The notes under the pieces were generated by a model. The model saw only the letters and a list, made by a program, of their open reading frames with translations. It was not told the DNA's origin and made no database searches. DNA of 64,000 nucleotides from contig NZ_CP134053.1 in the NCBI RefSeq assembly GCF_031583065.1, positions 5,373,001 through 5,437,000 on the forward strand, given 5' to 3'. The stretch is from Streptomyces sp. CGMCC 4.7035. Its GTDB lineage: Bacteria; Actinomycetota; Actinomycetes; Streptomycetales; Streptomycetaceae. How positions within the stretch are numbered: position 1 is the stretch's first letter; the number at the start of each line of letters is the position of its first letter. The translations under genes and the position numbers were made by a program. Below are positions 24,301-32,261 of the stretch, one piece after another.

Positions 24301-25546
24301 GGCTTCCTGCTTCACCGCGCGGTGCCGGAACATGTCCCGGTCTTACCCGCGCTCCACAGGCTGTCACCGCCAGTCCGGCGGCCTTGATGTTCTTCGCGGC
24401 ATTGTGGTCCCGGTCGTGGACCGTCCCGCACGCGGGGCAGGTCCACTCCCGCACGTGCAGGGGCTTGGGCCCGTCCTTGATCCCGCAGGCGGAGCACACC
24501 TGGCTGGTGGGCTCGAACCGGCCGACCTTGGCAAACGTCCGGCCATAACGTGCCGCTTTGTATTCGAGCATGGCCACGAACGCGGACCAGCCCGCATCAT
24601 GCACACTCTTGCCCAGCCTGGTACGCGCCAGTGCCTTGACCGCCAGGTCCTCCACCGCGACCGCTTGGCTCTCGCGGATCAGCCTGGTGGAGAGCTGGTG
24701 GTGGAACTCGCGGCGCGCGTCAGCCACCTTGGCGTGGGCACGGGCGACTTTCAGCCGGGCCTTTTCCCGGTTCCTGGATCCCTTCTGCTTGCGGGACAGC
24801 TCCCGCTGGGCCTTCTTCAGTTTCTTCTCGGCGCGGCGCAGGAACCGCGGGGAGTCGATCTTCGTGCCGTCGGACAGGACGGCGATGGGGGTCCCCCCGG
24901 ACGGAGTCTGGGGGAGGGTCAGGCCCAGGTCGATGCCGAGGGTGCTGTCGGGGTCCGGCTCGCTGAAGCGGGTCCGGTCCTGCTCCGGGTCGGTGTCGAT
25001 GACGAAGGAGGCGAAGTATCGCCCGGCCGCGTCCTTGATCACCGTGACGCTGGAGGGGATGGCGGGCAGCGTGCGCGACCAGCGCACTTTCACCTCGCCG
25101 ATCTTCGGCAGCAACAGCCTTCCGGTCTCGTTGATCTTCCAGCGCGCGTTCGCGGTGAACCGGACCGCCTGCCTTTCGTCCTTGCGGGACTTGAAGCGGG
25201 GCGCCCCTACCCGCGCTCCTTTCCGGGCTCCCTTCAGGGAGGCGAAGAAGTGCCGGTAGGCGCTCTCCGCGTCCCGCAGCGACTGCTGGAGCACCACCGC
25301 CGACACCTCGCCCAGCCAGTGCCGCTCACGGGTCCTCTTCGCCTCGGTGACCAGCGTCCTCGACAGCACCGCCGCCGTGGGGAACGCCTCCCCCGCCGCC
25401 CGCGCCCGCTCCCGCGCCGCGATCGCGTCGTTGTACACCACCCGCGCACACCCGAACGCCCTCGCCAGCGCGCTGCGCTGACCCGGCGTCGGATCGAGAC
25501 GGAAGGCATACCGAAGCTGCACGATCCGGACGCTAACACCAGCCAC
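24269..25546 (-). CDS. tnpB: TnpB, RNA-guided endonuclease of IS200/IS605-type element
   Basis: 425 residues from GTG 25546. The N-terminal helical region is QLRYAFRLDPTPGQRSALARAFGCARVVYNDA. The RuvC nuclease shows its three acidic residues: Asp in STLGIDLGLT, Glu in AVAVEDLAVKAL and Asp in DRDHNAAKNI. A zinc ribbon CSACG ... CPACG lies between the last two. The only oddity is a 10-residue insertion, LPQTPSGGTP, right after GIDLGLT, encoded by a copy of the local GGGGGTCCCCCC repeat. The catalytic residues are intact, but the insertion is close to the active site and could impair cutting. Belongs to the element at 24208-25661. Confidence 0.9.
   Translation of the reverse strand: MAGVSVRIVQLRYAFRLDPTPGQRSALARAFGCARVVYNDAIAARERARAAGEAFPTAAVLSRTLVTEAKRTRERHWLGEVSAVVLQQSLRDAESAYRHFFASLKGARKGARVGAPRFKSRKDERQAVRFTANARWKINETGRLLLPKIGEVKVRWSRTLPAIPSSVTVIKDAAGRYFASFVIDTDPEQDRTRFSEPDPDSTLGIDLGLTLPQTPSGGTPIAVLSDGTKIDSPRFLRRAEKKLKKAQRELSRKQKGSRNREKARLKVARAHAKVADARREFHHQLSTRLIRESQAVAVEDLAVKALARTRLGKSVHDAGWSAFVAMLEYKAARYGRTFAKVGRFEPTSQVCSACGIKDGPKPLHVREWTCPACGTVHDRDHNAAKNIKAAGLAVTACGARVRPGHVPAPRGEAGSHGIRSGARAA
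24887..24916. repeat. 30-bp palindromic repeat inserted in frame in tnpB
   Basis: On the plus strand this reads GGGGGTCCCCCC, then GGACGGAGTCT, then GGGGGAG. It has the same outer ends as the repeats at 2243-2366 and 13745-13785. Without it the protein would read GIDLGLTIAVLSDGTKI, a normal TnpB RuvC-I segment. Confidence 0.7.
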
Positions 25547-25661
25547 CGACAGCCCGGGACGGATCAGCCGAATCCAGCTCCGCCGGAACGATTCGGCGAC
25601 GCTCCGCGTCGCCGCGTCCAGATTCGCTTCACCACCGGCGTGAACGCCGGTGCACTGCGAA

Positions 25662-26611
25662 TGAATCCCGGTAGCGGCGGCCCGCGTAGCGCAGATAGAC
25701 GTCGTCGAGGGACGGCCGGGCGACCGTCGCCGCGGCCACCGACACCCCGGCCCGCTCCAGCGCCCCGAGCAGTGCGGGCATGGCAGCGGCTCCGTCGTCG
25801 GCGCGGGCGCTGACCCGGCGCCCGTCGACGATCATCTCGTGCACGCCCGGCAGCCCGCCGAGTGCGCCCCGCAGCAGCGTACGACCGGCCTCGCCGACCG
25901 CATCGCGCAGTTCCACGTGGACGGCGTCACCGCGCAGTTCGCCCTTGAGCGACTTTGGGGTGCCCTCCACCACGACCCGGCCGCGGTCGACGATCGCGAT
26001 GCGCTCGGCGAGCCGGTCGGCGTGGTGAGCAGGATGGTCAGGCCCTCCTCGCCGGCGAGACGGCCGATCTCGTCCCACATCGCGGTGCGCGCCTGAGGGT
26101 CGAGACCGGTGGTGGGCTCGTCGAGGAACAGCACCTCGGGGCGGTGCACCAGTCCGAGCGCGACGTCGAGACGGCGGCGCATGCCGCCGGAGTAGCCCTT
26201 GACCTGACGTCCGGCGGCATCGGTGAGCGTGAAGCGTTCGAGCAGCTCGTCGACGCGACGGCTCAGGGCGGTGCCCCTCAACCCGTAGAGCCTGCCCTGG
26301 AGCTGGAGGTTCTCCCGGCCCGTGGCGACGGGGTCGGCCCCCGAGTTCTGGGCGACCACGCCGATCGCGCGGCGCACCCGGTCCGGGTGGCGCAGCACAT
26401 CGTGGCCGGCGACGGTGGCCGAGCCCGAGTCGGGGCGGGCCAGGGTGGTGAGGATCTTGACGGTGGTGGACTTCCCGGCGCCGTTCGGGCCGAGGAGCCC
26501 GAAGACGGTGCCCGGCTCGACGGTGACGTTCATGCCGTTCAACGCCGTGATGTCACCGGGATAGGTTTTGATCAGCTGACGCGCCTCGACCGCGGGCGCA
26601 CGGGTGGTCAT
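25662..26611 (-). pseudogene. ABC exporter ATP-binding protein (DrrA-like), frameshifted and interrupted by TnpB element
   Basis: From ATG 26611 the gene encodes a DrrA-like ATPase: Walker A LLGPNGAGKSTTVKIL, signature KGYSGGMRRRLDVALGL, Walker B VLFLDEPTTGLDP. The frame breaks near 26020 straight after EGLTILLTT, where the usual histidine switch segment (HYLEEA or similar) is missing. This fits a 16-base deletion. The remainder (DRLAERIAIVDRGRVVVEGTP to PSLDDVYLRYAGRRYRDS) is in the next frame and is then cut by the TnpB element at 25661. With the switch histidine deleted and the C-terminus displaced, the gene is dead. PadR gene upstream; permease downstream. Confidence 0.82.
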
Positions 26612-26792
26612 GACGACTGCTCTCCTGTGGACAGCGGATGACGGCGGGTCCGCGGTGTGCGGCCGGGCCGCCCTCCGTATGAGCGGATGACGACTGATCC
26701 GCTGATCCGCGTGAAGAGCACCGGGCTATCCTGGGTGTGCCGCACCTCGATCGCCTGGATGTGCCTCACGGCGGATTCAGCTCGGGGTTCGA

Positions 26793-26830
26793 GACCCTGG
26801 CGGGACTGCTGCAACAGCCCTGCCGGGGTC
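26793..26830. terminator. Hairpin just after the padR gene
   Basis: Imperfect stem GACCCTGGCGGG / CCTGCCGGGGTC with an inner GCTG-CAGC stem. It lies 15 bases beyond the padR stop (26845) on the minus strand, with TTTTCC on the plus-strand side. It may separate padR from the ABC genes. Confidence 0.4.
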
Positions 26831-26844
26831 TTTTCCTTCGGCGG

Positions 26845-27495
26845 CTAGGGTCTCTCGACGTCGCCGCCTTCCAGCTTCAGATACTCCGCGGGGACCTCCC
26901 CCGTCTCGTGGAAGGTCCGCCACTCCTTGACGCCGGGAAACGTGCCGGCCTTGAGCTCTCCGAGGAAGTCACGGACCCACGCGGCCTCGGCCTCGATCAT
27001 GTGGAGCTTGAACTCCGACTCGATCAGGAAGAGCCGGGGAAGCGTCTCATGGAGCTTCTCCATGCCGCCGCGCGCACTGGCGGCCCGCACCTCCAGGGTG
27101 TCCAGCCGCTCTTCGAGCAGACGGACCACCTCGTCCGGGTGGAGCAGGCCCATCAGTGAGAGCGCCGCCTCGAAGATGGGGAACTCCAGCGCGGGGACGG
27201 CGAGCAGGTCCGACAGCCACTCCGTGGCCTCTTCACGCCCGGTGTCCGTGATGCCGTAGAGCGTGCGCTCGGGGCGGTTGCCCTGGCGCTGTACTTCGGA
27301 GACCTCGACGAAGCCGTGTTTCTCCAGGTTCTGGACGACGGTGTAGAGCGAGCCGTAGTTGATCTTCAGGCTGGCGTCCTTGCCGCGACGGCGCAGGGTC
27401 TGGGCGATCTCGTACGGATGCATCGGCTTCTCGGTGAGCAGCACCATGACCGCGAGCGCCAGCGGGTTGCCGAGCTTCCGGCGCTTCGTCGCCAC
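26845..27495 (-). CDS. PadR-family transcriptional regulator
   Basis: 216 residues from GTG 27495, preceded by AGGTGA; GTG 27504 is an alternative. The winged helix at residues 8-90 reads LGNPLALAVMVLLTEKPMHPYEIAQTLRRRG ... LYTVVQNLEKHGFVEVSEV ... RTLYGITDTGREEA. The C-terminal part (VRLLEERLDTLEVRAASARGGMEKL) is the coiled-coil dimerisation helix of the PadR-s/Vir type. Such regulators usually repress an adjacent DrrAB-type exporter and themselves; here that exporter is decayed, so the regulator may have lost its main target. A promoter and overlapping repeated ATCGCGTC elements lie upstream. Confidence 0.88.
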   Translation of the reverse strand: MATKRRKLGNPLALAVMVLLTEKPMHPYEIAQTLRRRGKDASLKINYGSLYTVVQNLEKHGFVEVSEVQRQGNRPERTLYGITDTGREEATEWLSDLLAVPALEFPIFEAALSLMGLLHPDEVVRLLEERLDTLEVRAASARGGMEKLHETLPRLFLIESEFKLHMIEAEAAWVRDFLGELKAGTFPGVKEWRTFHETGEVPAEYLKLEGGDVERP

Positions 27496-27547
27496 GGAGT
27501 TCACCTCGATCCATGAACGTCAACTCGTAACCGAATATCCGTAGCAG

Positions 27548-27577
27548 AACATATCGCGTCTTGGAGAACGGAGTCAA
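27548..27577 (-). promoter_or_regulatory. Sigma-70-like promoter of padR
   Basis: On the minus strand TTGACT (-35), 18-base spacer, TATGTT (-10), about 50 bases before the padR start. Direct repeats ATATCGCGTC (27551-27560) and GTATCGCGTC (about 27592-27601) flank it and may be autoregulatory sites. Confidence 0.5.
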
Positions 27578-27686
27578 TGCGCACGAAACACGATGTATCG
27601 CGTCCGGCGGGCCCCCCGCACGGCGTGAGCACTTGGGTCCGCCCCCGACACCACCGCGTGACGCCGGTGAAACAGGACCTCCCTAC

Positions 27687-27726
27687 TTTCTGTCGCCCGA
27701 CAGAAATTTCTGTCGCCCGACAGGAA
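27687..27726 (+). promoter_or_regulatory. Two abutting operators shared with the carboxyguanidine/urea operon
   Basis: 27687-27706 reads TTTCTGTCGCCCGACAGAAA. 27707-27726 repeats it with one changed base in the right arm. The same arms occur at 36818-36837 before the DUF1989/carboxylase operon and next to a TetR gene. The pair lies 35-74 bases upstream of the APC permease start. Confidence 0.75.
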
Positions 27727-27760
27727 CTCTCGCGCCGCAGTGCGAAAGCAGGTTGCCGCC

Positions 27761-29284
27761 ATGACGAGCACCGCCCCCGCCGACGTCCACCCGAACCCGC
27801 CACGGCCCGACGGAGCCGCCGACCTCGCCGAGTTCGGCTACCGCCAGGAACTGCACCGCAGCCTGGGCCGGTACGCCTCCTTCGCCGCCGGGTTCTCCTT
27901 CATCTCCGTACTGACGACCGTCTTCCAGTTCTTCGCGTTCGGATACGCCTTCGGGGGCCCCGTCTTCTTCTGGACCTGGCCCGCCGTGCTGCTGGGCCAG
28001 CTGCTGGTGGCCGCGTGCTTCGCCGAGCTCGCGGCGCGCTACCCGATCTCGGGCGCCGTCTACCAGTGGTCCACACGGCTGTCGAACGCCGCCTTCGGCT
28101 GGTTCGCCGGCTGGATCATGGTGATCGGACAGATCGTGGTGGTCGCGGCGGCGGCGCTCGCGCTCCAGATGGTGATGCCGCCGCTCTGGTCGGGCTTCCA
28201 GCTCGTGGGCGGCGACCCGGCGCCCACCTCCCCGACGGGTGCGGCGAACGCGGCGGTCCTCGGTGTCATCCTGCTGGTACTCACCACGCTCGTGAACGTC
28301 GTCGACAACCGTGTGATGTCCGCGATCAACCGGGTCGGGGTCACCGCCGAGATCATCGGCGCATGCCTGATCGTCGTGCTGCTGCTCACCCACTCCCGGC
28401 GCGCCCCCGGCATCACCTTCCACACGGGCTCCGGCACGGGCGGCCTGCTCGGCGCGCTGCTCGTGGGCTCGTTCATGGCGGCATATGTGATGATCGGCTT
28501 CGACAGCGCGGGCGAGATGAGCGAGGAGACGCACAACCCGCGGCGCACCGCGCCCCGCACGATCCTCACCGCCCTGGGTGCGGCGGGCCTGCTCGGCGGA
28601 CTGATCGTCCTGGGCGGCATCCTCGCCGCGCCCAGCCTGACGGACGGCCACCTCGGCACCGACGGCCTGAGCTACGTCCTGACCAGCAGCCTCGGCGACG
28701 GTGTCGGGCGGGTGCTGCTCGCCGACGTGGTGGTGGCGATCGCGGTGGCGACCCTCGCCATCCAGACGGCTGCCTCCCGCATGCTCTTCTCCATGGCCCG
28801 CGACGGGCAGCTGCCGTTCGCGCGGCGCCTCGCCCGCGTCAACCCCCGCACGGGCATGCCCGGCGCTCCCGCCCTGGTGATCGGCGTCCTCGCCGCCGCG
28901 CTCCTGCTGCTCGACTTCGCCTCCCCGGACGCCTTCCTGGCCATCGGCACGACCTGCATCGTGATGCTCTACCTCGCGTACGCGATGGTGACGGGCCCCC
29001 TGCTGGTACGGCGTCTGCGCGGCGAGTTCCCCGCGGGCGGCACGGACGAGACGGGCGCCCCGCTCTTCTCCCTGGGCCGCTGGGGTGTCCCGGTCAACGC
29101 GCTCGCCCTGCTCTACGGCCTCCTCATGACCGTCAACCTGGCCTGGCCGCGCGCGGAGGTGTACGACCCGGCGGGCGGGCACTGGTACTTCCAGTGGTTC
29201 ACGGCGCTGTTCTTGCTGGTCACCGTAGGGCTCGGCGCTCTGTACCGGGTGGTGAGGGCACGACGAGCACCAGCCTCAGCATGA
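27761..29284 (+). CDS. APC-family amino acid/amine permease, putative guanidine- or urea-pathway importer
   Basis: 507 residues from ATG 27761, with AGG nine bases upstream; GTG 27740 is less likely. About 12 membrane helices are visible. The APC motif is FGYRQELHRSLGRYASFAAGFSFISVLTTVF, followed by GPVFFWTWPAVLLGQLLVAACFAELAARYPISGAVYQW, which contains the substrate-site Gly-rich break. Motif spacing fits the GABA/choline/polyamine-type ACT subfamily. Two tandem operators identical to that of the DUF1989-carboxylase operon lie upstream, so its substrate may be guanidine, urea or a guanidino compound. That is inference from the shared operator. Divergent from padR; followed by an extended hairpin. 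Confidence 0.85.
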   Translation: MTSTAPADVHPNPPRPDGAADLAEFGYRQELHRSLGRYASFAAGFSFISVLTTVFQFFAFGYAFGGPVFFWTWPAVLLGQLLVAACFAELAARYPISGAVYQWSTRLSNAAFGWFAGWIMVIGQIVVVAAAALALQMVMPPLWSGFQLVGGDPAPTSPTGAANAAVLGVILLVLTTLVNVVDNRVMSAINRVGVTAEIIGACLIVVLLLTHSRRAPGITFHTGSGTGGLLGALLVGSFMAAYVMIGFDSAGEMSEETHNPRRTAPRTILTALGAAGLLGGLIVLGGILAAPSLTDGHLGTDGLSYVLTSSLGDGVGRVLLADVVVAIAVATLAIQTAASRMLFSMARDGQLPFARRLARVNPRTGMPGAPALVIGVLAAALLLLDFASPDAFLAIGTTCIVMLYLAYAMVTGPLLVRRLRGEFPAGGTDETGAPLFSLGRWGVPVNALALLYGLLMTVNLAWPRAEVYDPAGGHWYFQWFTALFLLVTVGLGALYRVVRARRAPASA

Positions 29285-29286
29285 AC

Positions 29287-29336
29287 CTGATCGCGCCTGC
29301 GCCCGGTCCCCCTGGACCCGGGCGTGCTGGATCAGG
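29287..29336 (+). terminator. Extended hairpin after APC permease
   Basis: Arms CCTGATC ... GCCCGGTCC and GGACCCGGGC ... GGATCAGG form a long imperfect stem with a four-base loop, starting just after the permease stop. Confidence 0.6.
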
Positions 29337-29428
29337 CCGTCGCCGGTGAGGAGGGTGGGTGTCAACGGGCCGCGGGGCGAGCCCAGCGGTTTTCGCCGGT
29401 CCACCCGCCCCTCGTACCCTTGATCGCG

Positions 29429-30370
29429 ATGAGACGCCGACCCCGTATCCCGCCCTCTCCCCTGCCGCAGCGCGACGGGGTCGATCCCGTGCGGGTGCGA
29501 TTGCCCCTCGGCGAGGAGTGGGCCACCGTGCGGGACCATCTCGTGGCGCGACTCGCGGCCGGGGACGGGGTGATCGACGGGATGCTCGACGCCGGGTCGA
29601 TCGTCGGAGCCGACGGGCGGCCCGTCGCGCGCGACGCGACGTATGTGCCGGGCATGTACGTGTGGTTCCACCGCGCACTGCCCGACGAGGAGCTCGTGCC
29701 GTTTCCGGTCGAGGTGGTGTACCGCGACGAGCACATCGTCGTCGCCGACAAACCGCACTTCCTCGCCACCACCCCGCGCGGCAGCCATGTCGCCGAGACC
29801 GCGCTCGCCCGGCTGCGGCGCGACCTCGGGATTCCGACGCTGACCGCCGCGCACCGGCTGGACCGGCTGACCGCCGGGCTCGTGCTGTTCACCGTACGGC
29901 CCGAGGAACGCGGCACGTACCAGTCGCTGTTCCGCGACAAGCGGGTCACCAAGGAGTACGAGGCGATCGCCCCGTACGACCCCGAGGTTGCCCTGCCGCG
30001 CACCGTGCGCAGCAGGATCGTGAAGGAGCGCGGGGTCATGGCGGCCCGCGAGGTGGCGGGCGAGCCCAACGCGGTCAGCCGGATCGAGCTGCTGGAGCAG
30101 CGCGGCGGGCGCGGACGCTACCGGCTGCTCCCGCACACCGGGCAGACCCATCAACTCCGGGTGCACATGAACGCCTCGGGGCTGCCGATCCTCGGCGATC
30201 CGCTCTATCCGGTGGTGGCCGACCCCGGGCCGGCCGGTGACTTCCGGCACCCGCTCCAACTGCTGGCGCGGGTACTGGAGTTCACCGATCCGGTCACGGG
30301 GCGCACGCACCGATTCGTCAGCGGGCGGATGCTCCAGGCCTGGTCGGCGTACGACGAGTGGCCCCTGTAG
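29429..30370 (+). CDS. RluA-family pseudouridine synthase
   Basis: 313 residues from ATG 29429 (MRRRPRIPPSPLPQRDG). An S4-like N-terminal segment (VRDHLVARLAAGDGVIDGMLDAGSIVGADGRPV) precedes the catalytic domain. Active-site Asp is in LTAAHRLDRLTAGLVLFT; other conserved blocks are VVYRDEHIVVADKPHFLATTP and RLLPHTGQTHQLRVHMNASGLPILGDPLYP. It isomerises uridine in 23S rRNA or tRNA; the site cannot be told from sequence. Convergent with rarE, whose stop lies six bases beyond. Confidence 0.9.
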   Translation: MRRRPRIPPSPLPQRDGVDPVRVRLPLGEEWATVRDHLVARLAAGDGVIDGMLDAGSIVGADGRPVARDATYVPGMYVWFHRALPDEELVPFPVEVVYRDEHIVVADKPHFLATTPRGSHVAETALARLRRDLGIPTLTAAHRLDRLTAGLVLFTVRPEERGTYQSLFRDKRVTKEYEAIAPYDPEVALPRTVRSRIVKERGVMAAREVAGEPNAVSRIELLEQRGGRGRYRLLPHTGQTHQLRVHMNASGLPILGDPLYPVVADPGPAGDFRHPLQLLARVLEFTDPVTGRTHRFVSGRMLQAWSAYDEWPL

Positions 30371-30376
30371 CGGCGC

Positions 30377-31978
30377 TCACTGGCCCCGCCACCACCGCAG
30401 CAACCGCCGCCACACACCGGGGCGGTGCTGCGGCGCGGTGGCCGGTTCCGGCGGCATCGGCGGGGCGGCCACCTGCTCCGGCGGCATCGGTGGGGCGGCC
30501 ACCTGCTCCGGCATCGGCATGGGCGCGGGCACAGGCACCGGCGCTGACGCGGGTGTGGGCGCGGGTGTGGGCGCGGGTGCGGGCGCCGCTGTCGGCGTCG
30601 CGATGTCGGGACCGGACGTCGTGACCAGCCAGCCGGGGCGCTGCGGCGGCACCTGGCGCAGGGCCGGCTGCTGCGTCACGTCCTGCGGCGGCCTCGGCTC
30701 GAACCGTACCGGCAGCTCCACCAGATGTCGCGAGGCGATCGTCGCCGTCCAGCGCAACTCGTCCTCGTCACAGTCGAGCTGGATGTCCGGCAGCCGCATC
30801 AGCAGCGCGTCGATGCCGGTGTCGGCGATGGCGCGGCCGATGTCCTGACCGGGGCACTCGTGCGGGCCGCCGCCGAAGGCGAGGTGGGAACGGTTGCCCT
30901 GCATGTTGGCGGCGAGGTCGGGCCGTACGCGCGGGTCGACGTTGCCGGGAGCGATACCGAGGAGCAGTCCGTCGCCCTTGCGGATGCGCTGGCCGCCCAG
31001 CTCCGTGTCCTGCTTGGCGAAGTAGCCGAGGATGGTGCTGAACGGCGGCTCGTCCCACAGGGACTGCTCGACCGCCTCGGGTACCGTCATCTGCCCGCCG
31101 TTGAGCTGGGCCCGGAAGCGCGGGTCGGTGATCATCACGCGCAGCACGTTGGCGAGGAGGTTGGCGGTGGCCTCGTAGGCGGCGATCAGGACCAGGCGCA
31201 GATGCTCCCTGATCTCCTCGTCGGTCAGCCGGGCCGGGTGGTTGATCAGGTGGCTGGTGAAGTCCTCCTCGGGCTGGGCCCGGCGGCGGGCGGTCAGCCG
31301 GGCCAGGGCGTCCACGATGTACTGGTTGCTGGCGATCGCGGTCTCGGTGCCCTTGAGCATGTCGCGGGCGGCGTGCACGATCCGGTCGTTGTACTCGTCG
31401 GGCATGCCGAGGACCTCGCACATCACCGCCATCGGGAGGTGATCGGCGAACTGGCCGACCAGGTCGGCCCGCCCGTCCTCGCAGAACCGGTTGACGAGCG
31501 CCTGCGTCGAGCGGTTGATGTACCGGCGCAGGCCCCGGTAGTCGATGGTCGACACGGCGCCGGTGACCGCACCCCGCAGCCGCAGGTGCTCGTCGCCCTC
31601 GGCATAGGAGCAGATGGGCTGCCAGGCGAAGTGCGGCGTCAGCGGGTGGTCGGGCTTGATTTCGCCGGACTGCAGCGGCGCCCAGATGCGGCTGTCCCGC
31701 GAGAAGTGCGCGGGGGAACGCACCATGTGCAGGTTCTCGCCGTGGCCGAGCACCACCCACATCGGCACGTCGTCGTGGATCAGCACCGGGGCCACGGCGC
31801 CGTGTTCGGCACGGAGTTTCTCGTACAGGGCCCCCAGGTCCTCCGCCTCGGGACCGTACAGCCGGCGCGCTCCGCCGGGGCCGCGGCCGTGGGCCGGGCA
31901 GCCGGGCGGCGGAATGGACGCGGGGCCGTCCGTACCGGTGAGGTCCCTGCCGGTCAGGGAGTGGGATTCAGGCGTCAC
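30377..31978 (-). CDS. rarE: Conservon cytochrome P450 (CvnE type)
   Basis: 533 residues from GTG 31978, with GGAGCG upstream. The P450 core covers about residues 30-420. The haem loop is HLAFGGGPHECPGQDIGR with the cysteine ligand; the I-helix reads LVLIAAYEATANLLANV, and the usual acid-alcohol pair is Glu-Ala-Thr rather than Glu/Asp-Thr. After residue about 420 comes an unusual tail of more than 100 residues made of Ala/Pro repeats (PAPAPTPAPTP, two EQVAAPPMPP units), ending basic and aromatic (VWRRLLRWWRGQ), which may touch the membrane. Last gene of the conservon rarA-E; in S. coelicolor the equivalent operon affects aerial mycelium formation. It is separated from rarD by a minisatellite. 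Substrate unknown. Confidence 0.87.
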   Translation of the reverse strand: MTPESHSLTGRDLTGTDGPASIPPPGCPAHGRGPGGARRLYGPEAEDLGALYEKLRAEHGAVAPVLIHDDVPMWVVLGHGENLHMVRSPAHFSRDSRIWAPLQSGEIKPDHPLTPHFAWQPICSYAEGDEHLRLRGAVTGAVSTIDYRGLRRYINRSTQALVNRFCEDGRADLVGQFADHLPMAVMCEVLGMPDEYNDRIVHAARDMLKGTETAIASNQYIVDALARLTARRRAQPEEDFTSHLINHPARLTDEEIREHLRLVLIAAYEATANLLANVLRVMITDPRFRAQLNGGQMTVPEAVEQSLWDEPPFSTILGYFAKQDTELGGQRIRKGDGLLLGIAPGNVDPRVRPDLAANMQGNRSHLAFGGGPHECPGQDIGRAIADTGIDALLMRLPDIQLDCDEDELRWTATIASRHLVELPVRFEPRPPQDVTQQPALRQVPPQRPGWLVTTSGPDIATPTAAPAPAPTPAPTPASAPVPVPAPMPMPEQVAAPPMPPEQVAAPPMPPEPATAPQHRPGVWRRLLRWWRGQ

Positions 31979-32025
31979 GATGATCGCTCCGAAACTGAGG
32001 TGGAATCCGGTATTTGGAGGGTGGG

Positions 32026-32166
32026 GACGGGACATGGGGGGAGGGACGGGACATAGGGGGACAAGACATGGGGGGACAGGACATGGGGGGACAGGACATG
32101 GGGGGACAGGACATGGGGGGACAGGACATGGGGGGACGGGACATGAGGGGGACGGGACATGCGGGG
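32026..32166. repeat. 15-bp minisatellite between rarD and rarE
   Basis: About nine units of GGACAGGACATGGGG with small variations (GACATAGGGG, GACATGAGGG, GACATGCGGG); the central units are identical. It lies within the 265-base rarD-rarE gap. It can be read in frame in several directions but shows no gene signals. Confidence 0.9.
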
Positions 32167-32210
32167 ACGGGTACGGCCGGTGCGTGCGCGTGTCGGACGG
32201 GAGTGCGTGT

Positions 32211-32261
32211 CACACGCGGGCGCGTGTGAGACGCGGGCGCCTGTCAGACGCGGGCGCGTGT
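32211..32261. repeat. Three 17-bp tandem repeats overlapping the rarD 3' end
   Basis: Units at 32211-32227, 32228-32244 and 32245-32261 share ACGCGGGCGC(G/C)TGT. The last encodes the C-terminal TRARV and stop of rarD on the minus strand; the others lie just downstream. Confidence 0.8.

Larger units (their letters stand above)
24208..25661 (-). mobile_element. IS200/IS605-family TnpB-only element (IS1341-like)
   Basis: About 1.45 kb carrying only tnpB. The left end (minus strand, 25661) has a subterminal hairpin CACCGGCGT/ACGCCGGTG (25633-25652). The right end has hairpins at 24250-24293 and 24219-24238 (CCTCGGGC/GCCCGAGG) and finishes near TCAAT. No inverted terminal repeats or target duplication, as expected for the family. 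Deleting 24208-25661 rejoins the host ATPase frame as ...YRDS-SETETEG..., which fixes the ends to within one base. The sequence just outside the left end, ATTCA(T), is the probable target/TAM. It has no TnpA, so any movement would need help in trans. Confidence 0.8.

Noticed and set aside
24269..25546. Cas12-type effector
   Set aside because: Length (425 residues), zinc ribbon placement, hairpin ends and lack of an array identify it as TnpB of an IS200/IS605-type element.
32028..32166. CRISPR array
   Set aside because: The repeats are directly tandem 15-bp units without unique spacers, and no cas genes are present.
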